A DNA stretch of 64,000 nucleotides from Microbacterium sp. Se63.02b. Its GTDB lineage: Bacteria > Actinomycetota > Actinomycetes > Actinomycetales > Microbacteriaceae. Within the stretch, counting starts at the first letter, position 1. Each line of letters starts with the position of its first letter. The stretch covers positions 372,001-436,000 of the forward strand of contig NZ_CP050453.1 in the NCBI RefSeq assembly GCF_014171575.1, written 5' to 3'. The notes under the pieces were generated by a model. It had not been told where the DNA came from and did no database searches. It saw only the letters and a list, made by a program, of their open reading frames with translations. This document shows positions 58,211-64,000 of the stretch, piece after piece. Made by a program: the position numbers and the translations under genes.

Positions 58211-59856
58211 ACCTGTCGTCGCCACGGCGGGGATACCCCCTGGAGCGGATCGCCGGGGACGTCGGTACGATGTCCCGATCGGTCGATCAGGTCGAGATCG
58301 TGGCAGCGCACCTTCGCACGCTGCGCGGCGCGTCAGGACGCGCCGCAGCTCTGCCGGGGCGGGGCAGGGCGGTCACCGCCGCGCGCACCGACGCGCGGGA
58401 GATCCTGTCGACGATCGGCCCGCACGTAGCGGTCGCTCAGAGGCTCTCGGCGGCCCTGTCGAGGTATGCGAGGGCCTATGACGAGCACGCGCACAGGGCG
58501 AACGACCTGATCGAGCAGATCGAGTCGGCGCACGCGGCGTGGCTGACACTGAACGCGGCGTCGGATGAGGCGGGTCGGGGTGCTCTGGCTGCCGCAGAGG
58601 GCGACGATCCGGTCGTCGCGCAGGCGGCGGAGGAGCTGGCGACCGACCTGATCAGGGATCGCCGAAGGGCGGAGGAGGAGCTCGACGACCTCTGGACCCG
58701 CTACGAGTTCCATTTCGGAGCCTGGGACGAGGCCTACGACACAGCGGTGCGCGCGCTCGGGGAGAGCGCGGGCGTGAACCTCTCGCACGAGTCGCGGGAC
58801 CTCCTGCAGGATCTGCTCGCGGCGGATTCGCCGCAGGAGGTTCTCGCCCTGTGGCTCCTGCACCCCGAGTTGCAGGAGGAACTCATCGATGCGGACCCTG
58901 CGGCCTTGGGTGCTCTGGATGGCCTCCCCGCGGCTGTGCGGGTGCATGCGAATCAGCGGAGCGCTGCCGCGTGGATCGAGGAGGCCCTGACGGAGCGCGA
59001 GCGTGAACCGGACGGATCGGAGCGAGCGGCGTTTCTCGCGAAGGAGATCGCCTACCTCCGGAAGGTGGAGCACGGCGGGGTGCAGCTGTATCTGTACGAC
59101 CGCGACTTCTCGCGCATCGTCGAGGTCGTCGGGGATCTCCGCGTCGCGCCGACGCACGTGCTCACGTATGTGCCCGGTACGTTCACGAGCCTCGCGAGCT
59201 TCTACAGCGGCGACGTGCAGCAGGTCGCGACATCACTGGTCGACAAAGTGCCTGGAACCCTCGCGTTCGTGTACAAGGACGGTGAGTTCCCTGGCGAGGA
59301 CTCCGAGGCGGGTGGAGTGAACCCGATGCGGATCGGGGAGGCGAACGACCATGATCGTGCCGTCGAGGCGGGGCGGCAGTTGGCGCGGTTCGAGGCGGGG
59401 ATGCGGGCAGATCCGGCGACCGGTGCAGCGGAGCAGGATGCGTTGGGGCACAGCTGGGGGCTTGCGAACGTGACGAGCGCGGAGGTCGCCGGTGCCGAGT
59501 TCGACAAGGTGATCTCGCTCTCCGGAGCCGGGATGCCGCCGGAGTGGTCCCCGGATCCCGACACAGCGTACGCCGACCTCTCCTATCGAGATCTTCTTCA
59601 GGAGGGACAGCACATGGGACTCGTCTGGGACGGCAACAACCCGCGCTCTCACCCGGCTTTCGAGCACGGCGGCTACTACCTCGGCCCGGACGACGCGGTG
59701 CTCGATCAGGAGGAGGCGAGCAGCCTTGTTGGCCCGACGGTCAATGTCTCGCCCGAGTACATACGGGTGTTGACGGAGAACCACAGCCTGATCGCGACCG
59801 ATGATCCCGACAACAGACGCGCCCTACGCGATATGCAAAGGCTGGTGAAGAAATGA
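58207..59856 (+). CDS. Helical-bundle + alpha/beta-hydrolase protein (DUF1023-like), probable T7SS effector
   Basis: 549 residues. The first 200 or so are helical with T7SS-target character ('AAHLRTLRGASGRAAALPGR', 'SAALSRYARAYDEHAHRAND'). The C-terminal half is an alpha/beta hydrolase: strand 'HVLTYVPGTFTSLASFYSGD', nucleophile elbow GHSWG at residues 414-418 (Ser416), 'KVISLSGAGMPPEW', and a late His in 'LTENHSLIATDDP' as third triad member. This resembles DUF1023 hydrolases of actinobacterial WXG100-linked proteins. It overlaps its neighbours by 4 bases on both sides (GTGA, ATGA), so the module is translated as one unit. A lipase or esterase acting outside the cell is inferred. Confidence 0.72.
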   Translation: MNLSSPRRGYPLERIAGDVGTMSRSVDQVEIVAAHLRTLRGASGRAAALPGRGRAVTAARTDAREILSTIGPHVAVAQRLSAALSRYARAYDEHAHRANDLIEQIESAHAAWLTLNAASDEAGRGALAAAEGDDPVVAQAAEELATDLIRDRRRAEEELDDLWTRYEFHFGAWDEAYDTAVRALGESAGVNLSHESRDLLQDLLAADSPQEVLALWLLHPELQEELIDADPAALGALDGLPAAVRVHANQRSAAAWIEEALTEREREPDGSERAAFLAKEIAYLRKVEHGGVQLYLYDRDFSRIVEVVGDLRVAPTHVLTYVPGTFTSLASFYSGDVQQVATSLVDKVPGTLAFVYKDGEFPGEDSEAGGVNPMRIGEANDHDRAVEAGRQLARFEAGMRADPATGAAEQDALGHSWGLANVTSAEVAGAEFDKVISLSGAGMPPEWSPDPDTAYADLSYRDLLQEGQHMGLVWDGNNPRSHPAFEHGGYYLGPDDAVLDQEEASSLVGPTVNVSPEYIRVLTENHSLIATDDPDNRRALRDMQRLVKK

Positions 59857-60365
59857 AGAAGTTCCGGGTCCCGATCGTGGGCCTGGCTGGAGTTCTGGTG
59901 GCGTTAACCGCGTGCGCGCAACCGGAAGCGCGAACGCATGACAAGGAGTCGAGTGTGACCTGGCAGGATGCGAAGGCAGCAGCGCAAGCGAAGACGTTGG
60001 AGATCGTCGCACTCATACCGGCTGGGGACGTCGTCGCTGTAGACCAGCACGAGACCGGGACGTTGTTCAGTTGCGACGACAGACGGCACCGGTGGACCGG
60101 GATCACGTACGTGACGCTGGTCCCGGGGGCTGACGCCGAGGCGACCACGAGAAAAGTAGAAGCGCGCGTAGCGGATCTGTTCTCCGACGAATTCGAGGTG
60201 GCGAATTATCGCGGAATCACAGACGAGTACGTAGCGACAGTGGACTCACCGATGACAGGCGAAGGGTACCTTTTCGGCGAGGATGAACCGGGAACGATCT
60301 CGATCGACTCCTGGTCGGTGTGCTTCACGCTCCCGGAGGGTATGTATCCCGGCGGGAGCTTCTGA
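59853..60365 (+). CDS. Lipoprotein with C-terminal YPGGSF
   Basis: 170 residues. Signal 'VGLAGVLVALTAC' gives lipid Cys21. The mature domain has a conserved pair of Cys ('LFSCDDRRHRWTGITYVTLV' and 'DSWSVCFTLPEG') and the very last residues are YPGGSF. No known family is recognised. The ATG overlaps the hydrolase stop. The following gene encodes a paralogue with the same layout. An immunity or partner role for the hydrolase is a guess from context. Confidence 0.78.
   Translation: MKKFRVPIVGLAGVLVALTACAQPEARTHDKESSVTWQDAKAAAQAKTLEIVALIPAGDVVAVDQHETGTLFSCDDRRHRWTGITYVTLVPGADAEATTRKVEARVADLFSDEFEVANYRGITDEYVATVDSPMTGEGYLFGEDEPGTISIDSWSVCFTLPEGMYPGGSF
60302..60364 (+). repeat. 3'-terminal repeat copy 1 (lipoprotein gene end)
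   Basis: The last 63 coding bases, including 41 identical in a row (60302-60342), recur at 60829-60891 at the end of the next lipoprotein gene. The upstream parts of the two genes differ clearly more at DNA level, so the 3' ends look homogenised. Confidence 0.8.
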
Positions 60366-60367
60366 GC

Positions 60368-60892
60368 ATGGGGCGAACGAGAGGTAGTGGCCAGGCGTCG
60401 GTAGCGGCGGTGGCAATCATGATGGGGCTATGCGGGTGCTCTGGAGCGAAAGTGCCACCAGAACGGAACCCGGACCGGAGCTGGGAGGAGGTGAAGGCTT
60501 CAACGCAGGCGATGGAACGGGAGGTCGCTGCCCTCGTGCCGGACAAGGATGTCGTTCGCGTCGATCAGAACGAGAAGGGAGGCCTGTTCAGTTGTGATGA
60601 AACACGGCATCGATGGACGGGGATCACCACACTCACTCTTGTCCCCGGCGTCGACATCGAGTCGCTCTTGAAAACGTTGGAGGGCCAGATCGCAGATGCG
60701 CTGCATCACAGAGGCGAGTTCACCGTTTCGCATCGAAGCGACATCTTCGGCGATTACGCGCTGACGGCGCAGTCGAAGACGACGGGAGAGGCTGTTCTTC
60801 TCGGGCAAGGCGACGAAGGAACTATCGTGATCGACTCCTGGTCGGTGTGCTTCACGCTCCCGGAGGGTACCTATCCCGGCGGTGACTTCTGA
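60368..60892 (+). CDS. Paralogous lipoprotein with C-terminal YPGGDF
   Basis: 174 residues from the ATG at 60368, 2 bases past the previous stop. Lipobox LCGC gives Cys24. It parallels its neighbour throughout: 'AMEREVAALVPDKDVVRVDQ', 'GLFSCDETRHRWTGITTLTL', 'DSWSVCFTLPEGTYPGGDF'. The pair arose by duplication and the mature middle has since diverged. No family is recognised. Confidence 0.78.
   Translation: MGRTRGSGQASVAAVAIMMGLCGCSGAKVPPERNPDRSWEEVKASTQAMEREVAALVPDKDVVRVDQNEKGGLFSCDETRHRWTGITTLTLVPGVDIESLLKTLEGQIADALHHRGEFTVSHRSDIFGDYALTAQSKTTGEAVLLGQGDEGTIVIDSWSVCFTLPEGTYPGGDF
60829..60891 (+). repeat. 3'-terminal repeat copy 2
   Basis: Second copy of the 63-base gene end. Its last 22 bases before the stop (60869-60890) are also found unchanged at 61377-61398, the end of the PASTA-protein gene, although the rest of that gene is unrelated. 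Confidence 0.8.
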
Positions 60893-61049
60893 GCGTGGGG
60901 TGGACAGGAGGTGGTGCGGTGGCATTCACTGCTGAATGAGGGCACTGGGGGTTGACCTCTCGGGTCAGCCCCCGCCTGCTCGCAGTTCAACGCGCCATGA
61001 GTTGAGCCCGCGCACGCTCTGCTCACCCAGCTGATCGGAGGAACCAGAG

Positions 61050-61400
61050 ATGGCTGAACGCCCGATGGTGATTGTTCCTGATGTGGTCGGCCAACCGGTG
61101 GACATCGCCGGCGAAACCGCAGCCGCAATCGGGTTGATTCTGTCGAGCGGAGATCTCGACGGCCCGGGTATCCGCGCACGTACCTGGCCTGGGCTCTTCT
61201 GGGTGACGAGCCAAGATCCTCAGGCGGGAGCGATCGTCGAGCGCGGAAGTCCGTTGCGCGTCACTTTTGTGGAGGATGGTCAAGCCAGGAGTGACGTGCC
61301 GGCGCAGTCATCCGGGCCGTTGCCGTCGCTCGAAAGCCATGCGGATGACGATCCCGACGAGCGCCCGCGGGGGCGCACCTATCCCGGCGGTGACTTCTAA
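61050..61400 (+). CDS. Single-PASTA-domain protein with C-terminal YPGGDF
   Basis: 116 residues. A PASTA unit fills residues 5-75 ('VIVPDVVGQPVDIAGETAAA', 'VTSQDPQAGAIVERGSPLRV'), the fold that binds peptidoglycan fragments or beta-lactams. There is no signal peptide or membrane helix in the reading from the ATG at 61050, whose ggagga site is well placed. A Ser/Asp/Arg-rich linker leads to the end 'RGRTYPGGDF', identical to the tail of the upstream lipoprotein. The 157-base gap before it holds no other gene that I see. Confidence 0.75.
   Translation: MAERPMVIVPDVVGQPVDIAGETAAAIGLILSSGDLDGPGIRARTWPGLFWVTSQDPQAGAIVERGSPLRVTFVEDGQARSDVPAQSSGPLPSLESHADDDPDERPRGRTYPGGDF
61377..61398 (+). repeat. 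3'-terminal repeat copy 3 (22 bases)
   Basis: Exact copy of 60869-60890, encoding the TYPGGDF tail of the PASTA protein. Exact synonymous-site identity in an unrelated gene suggests that the DNA segment itself was copied. Confidence 0.8.
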
Positions 61401-61405
61401 GACGG

Positions 61406-62014
61406 TCATGTCCGCCCTTCGCTCACCCGCCGCATCTCCGCCGCGAGTGCCTGGTTCGTCTCCGCCAGCCGTGCCGTGATGGTGTCTCGCACCTCGGGCG
61501 GCTTGTTCTGACTGAGCTTGGCGCGCGCGTCGAAGCGGTCGACGCGCATCCGCAGACCCACCGTGCCCTTCGCCGCCCGGCGCGTTCCCTGCTCGTCCTC
61601 CGACAGATGCCGACCGTGCTCCTGGCGACTCTCGAAGTGGTCGGTCAGACGCGTGAGCATCGCGTAGTTCTCCTCCTCGCCGAGGATCTCGGGGGTGCCG
61701 TACAGGTGCGCGGTGACGTGGTTCCACGTCGGGACCAGGTCGCCCGGCGCATAGAGGCTCGACGACACGTAGTCGTGGGGACCCTGGATGATCACCAGCA
61801 CCTCGTGTCGGCCGAGCTCATGCAGCTGCTCGTCCGGACGTCCGAAGTGGCTCGCGATCACGATCTCGTCTTCATCCTCGAGCAGCAGGGCCGGGTAATG
61901 CGAGGCGATCAGGCCCGTGCTCGTCGGAGAGACGAACGTCGCCCACGGGTTGCCGCGGATCAGGCGCTTGACCTCGTCGGGGTCGGTCATCAGGTAGCGG
62001 GGTGTGTGTCGCAT
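61406..62014 (-). CDS. PaiB-like FMN-binding negative transcriptional regulator
   Basis: 202-residue split-barrel flavin-binding protein. Family landmarks are 'LIRGNPWATFVSPTSTGLIA', 'IVIASHFGRPDEQLHELG', 'VLVIIQGPHDYVSSSLYAPG' and 'VPTWNHVTAHLYGTPEI'. PaiB-type proteins are annotated as negative regulators and may be flavin enzymes. It follows the EamA transporter directly (TGATG overlap) on the minus strand. Confidence 0.9.
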   Translation of the reverse strand: MRHTPRYLMTDPDEVKRLIRGNPWATFVSPTSTGLIASHYPALLLEDEDEIVIASHFGRPDEQLHELGRHEVLVIIQGPHDYVSSSLYAPGDLVPTWNHVTAHLYGTPEILGEEENYAMLTRLTDHFESRQEHGRHLSEDEQGTRRAAKGTVGLRMRVDRFDARAKLSQNKPPEVRDTITARLAETNQALAAEMRRVSEGRT

Positions 62015-62949
62015 CAGGACTCCTCGGTGCGGGGGCGGGTGATCAGACGGGTGCGCACGGCCAGGGCGGCACAGGCGATGACGGCGAGTCCACCAACGGC
62101 GGTGGCCCAGGCGATCGGCTCGTGGAGCAGGATCGCGGCCCAGGCGATGCCCATCACCGGCTGCACGAGCTGGATCTGACTCACCTGCGCCATCGGCCCG
62201 ATCGCGAGGCCGCGGTACCAGGCGAAGAAGCCGAGGAACATGCTCACGGCGGCGAGGTAGGCGAAGGCGAGCCACTGCACCGGCGTTGCGGATGGCGGCT
62301 GCGTGATCGCCGACGTCACGGTCAGCGCGGCCATGAGAGGAGCGGCGACGATCAGCGCCCACGACACCGTCTGCCATGGCCCGAGCTCCCGGGCGAGAAG
62401 GCCGCCCTCCGCGTAGCCGACCGCGGCGGCGAGCACGGCCCCGAACAGCAGCAGGTCGGCTCCGGTGAGCGCACCGATCCCGCCGTTCTGCAGTGCGGCG
62501 AAGACGACAGTGGCGGCGGCGCCCAGGATCGCGAAGACCCAGAACGACCGAGCGGGGCGTTCGCCCGTGCGGAGGACTACGGCGACCGCGGTGGCGGCGG
62601 GCAGCAGACCGATCACGACCGCACCGTGACTGGCCGGAGTCGTGGTCATCGCGAACGACGTGAGCAGCGGGAACCCGGCCACGACGCCGCCGGCGACGAT
62701 CGCGAGTCGCGCCACCTGCCTCATCGTGGGGCGCGGCTGACGGGTGGCGGCAAGGGCGATGCCCGCGAGGAGCGCGGCGACGACGGCGCGACCCGATCCG
62801 GTGAACAGGGGCGATAGTCCGCCGGTCGCGACACGCGTGAACGGGAGGGTGAAGGAGAAGGCGGTGACGCCGAGGAGTCCCCACCACAGTCCGGCGCGAG
62901 TCGATAGCACTGGCTCGCGCGGAGCGATAACGCTACTCTCTATTTTCAT
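62014..62949 (-). CDS. EamA-family (DMT) transporter
   Basis: 311 residues with ten membrane helices in two EamA repeats ('FSFTLPFTRVATGGLSPLFT' in the first; 'GFFAWYRGLAIGPMAQVSQI' with 'LVQPVMGIAWAAILLHEPIA' in the second). Such exporters move amino acids or other metabolites. The ATG at 62949 shares two bases with the divergent MocR start; a GTG at 62910 would be a later alternative. It is the usual target of an adjacent MocR regulator. Confidence 0.9.
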   Translation of the reverse strand: MKIESSVIAPREPVLSTRAGLWWGLLGVTAFSFTLPFTRVATGGLSPLFTGSGRAVVAALLAGIALAATRQPRPTMRQVARLAIVAGGVVAGFPLLTSFAMTTTPASHGAVVIGLLPAATAVAVVLRTGERPARSFWVFAILGAAATVVFAALQNGGIGALTGADLLLFGAVLAAAVGYAEGGLLARELGPWQTVSWALIVAAPLMAALTVTSAITQPPSATPVQWLAFAYLAAVSMFLGFFAWYRGLAIGPMAQVSQIQLVQPVMGIAWAAILLHEPIAWATAVGGLAVIACAALAVRTRLITRPRTEES

Positions 62950-64000
62950 GAGTCAGGATAGCAGTGACCGGATCGTCGCGGGAGTCCGTACCTGGATCGC
63001 GTCCGCGTCTGCGGGTGCCAGGGTGCCCTCGAACCGGGCGTTGATGGCCGAATACGGGGCGAGCCCGGTGACGGTGCAGAAGGCGATGCGGCAGCTCGTC
63101 CGGCTCGGGCTGGTCGAGTCGCGCCCCGGCGCTGGCACCTTCGTGCGGGCGACGCCCACCGTGCGCGCAGCCGACTACGGCTGGCAGACCGCCGCTCTCG
63201 GCGCAGCGCCGGCCGGACTCGCCGGGCTCTCGTCGACCCAGCGCACCGTCGCCCCAGACGCCATCGGACTGCACTCCGGATACCCGGCGGCAGACCTGCT
63301 GCCGGAGCGGCTCGTCCGGCAGGCGATCGTGCGGGCCGCGCGATCCGAGGCGGCGCTGACGCGCTCTCCGGCGGCCGGGAATCCCGACTTGCAGGCCTGG
63401 TTCGCCGGCGAGCTCGCCGCCTCGGCCCCGGCGGGGGCGACGCCGGCGTCGGGGCGCGACGCGTTGATCATCTCGGGCAGTCAGAGCGGGCTGAGCTCGA
63501 TCTTCCGTGCGGTCGTCGGCGTCGGACAGCCGCTGTTGATCGAGTCGCCGACCTACTGGGGTGCGCTGCTCGCGGCGGCACAGGCGGGGGTGGTGCTGGT
63601 GCCGGTCCCTTCCGGACCCCAGGGTCCCGACCCGGACGAGGTCGAGCGCGCGTTCGCGCTGACCGGCGCTCGGGCGTTCTACGCACAGCCGACCTTCGCC
63701 AATCCGACCGGCGCACAGTGGCCGACAGCCACCGGAGCCGCCGTCCTGGAGGCGGTCCGACGCCACGGCGCCTTCCTGATCGAAGACGACTGGGCGCACG
63801 ACCTCGGAATCGACGCCGAGCCACGACCGATCGCCGCATCCGACGACGACGGCCATGTCGTGTACCTGCGCTCGCTTACCAAGAGCGTCTCACCCGCACT
63901 GCGCGTGGCAGCGGTGATCGCCAGGGGACCCGCGCGGGATCGGATCCTCGCCGACCGTGCCGCCGAGTCGATGTACGTGAGCGGCCTGCTGCAGGCCGCC
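62948..64000 (+). CDS. MocR-type regulator (GntR helix-turn-helix + aminotransferase), cut by window edge
   Basis: The ATG at 62948 starts a GntR winged helix ('VPSNRALMAEYGASPVTVQK', 'AMRQLVRLGLVESRPGAGTF') joined to a fold-type I aminotransferase domain ('GLHSGYPAADLLPERLVRQA', 'LIISGSQSGLSSIFRAVVGV', 'FYAQPTFANPTGAQWP'). The PLP lysine is in 'YLRSLTKSVSPALRVA'. About 350 residues are visible; the C-terminal quarter lies beyond 64000. MocR proteins sense PLP-amino-acid adducts and usually control the divergent gene, here EamA and PaiB. Confidence 0.92.
   Translation, partial: MSQDSSDRIVAGVRTWIASASAGARVPSNRALMAEYGASPVTVQKAMRQLVRLGLVESRPGAGTFVRATPTVRAADYGWQTAALGAAPAGLAGLSSTQRTVAPDAIGLHSGYPAADLLPERLVRQAIVRAARSEAALTRSPAAGNPDLQAWFAGELAASAPAGATPASGRDALIISGSQSGLSSIFRAVVGVGQPLLIESPTYWGALLAAAQAGVVLVPVPSGPQGPDPDEVERAFALTGARAFYAQPTFANPTGAQWPTATGAAVLEAVRRHGAFLIEDDWAHDLGIDAEPRPIAASDDDGHVVYLRSLTKSVSPALRVAAVIARGPARDRILADRAAESMYVSGLLQAA

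Overview
The window is high-GC DNA in short, tightly packed operons. Many genes overlap by 4 bases (ATGA/GTGA) and several start codons look leaderless with a TANNNT box just upstream. With an IdeR/DmdR-type iron box, a Zur-like box, Kdp, emfourin/protealysin and a MocR regulator, this points to an actinobacterium, most probably Microbacteriaceae (Microbacterium-like). That is a judgement from style and gene content, not from a marker gene. No tRNA, rRNA, CRISPR array, insertion sequence, prophage or replication origin was seen. No gene-free stretch exceeds about 300 bases.

Layout. 1-2408: peptide-type ABC importer, permease cut by the window edge and its lipoprotein (minus). 2615-3966: a lipoprotein/Tat-type flavin amine oxidase whose C-terminal motifs come BEFORE its FAD-binding fold. 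3957-7744: minus-strand housekeeping genes (Pr6Pr membrane protein, DoxX-like, RNase HI, emfourin inhibitor with an M4 protease). 7829-10365: Zur-like box followed by two AztD-like zinc-chaperone propellers. 11036-20276: ROK regulator, M81 (MlrC-like) metallopeptidase, complete peptide-type ABC importer and ROK kinase, a coherent uptake and catabolic locus. 20301-23783: ArsR/VOC pair, an SDR with an N-terminal four-cysteine knuckle, HxlR/azoreductase pair. 23913-29540: VanRS-like two-component system divergent from a VanY-like carboxypeptidase, alanine/serine racemase, D-Ala-D-X ligase and an acyltransferase-3 membrane protein, a van-like cluster in which the two halves of VanT are separate genes. 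29581-40448: mixed (VOC, DUF3516 helicase, DeoD, AlkD-like, FUSC, SRPBCC, DUF998-like, LAL-type LuxR regulator, cold-shock protein). 40556-45558: iron-box-controlled siderophore uptake (binding protein, two FecCD permeases, ATPase, siderophore-interacting reductase). 45612-48934: alcohol dehydrogenase/TetR and hydrolase/TetR pairs with clear operators. 49035-57688: TspO-like protein, then kdpE-D-C-B-A-F plus a 27-residue membrane peptide upstream. 57918-61400: a T7SS-type secretion-target gene, a WXG-length helical/alpha-beta-hydrolase protein, two paralogous lipoproteins and a PASTA protein; the last three end in the same YPGG[D/S]F tail. 61406-64000: PaiB-like, EamA transporter and a truncated MocR regulator.

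Data quality matters when reading this window. About 35 frame breaks interrupt otherwise intact conserved genes, and nearly all are repaired by adding (rarely removing) one base in a G or C run. I treat these genes as intact CDSs carrying indel errors in the sequence, not as pseudogenes, and give the repaired extents.
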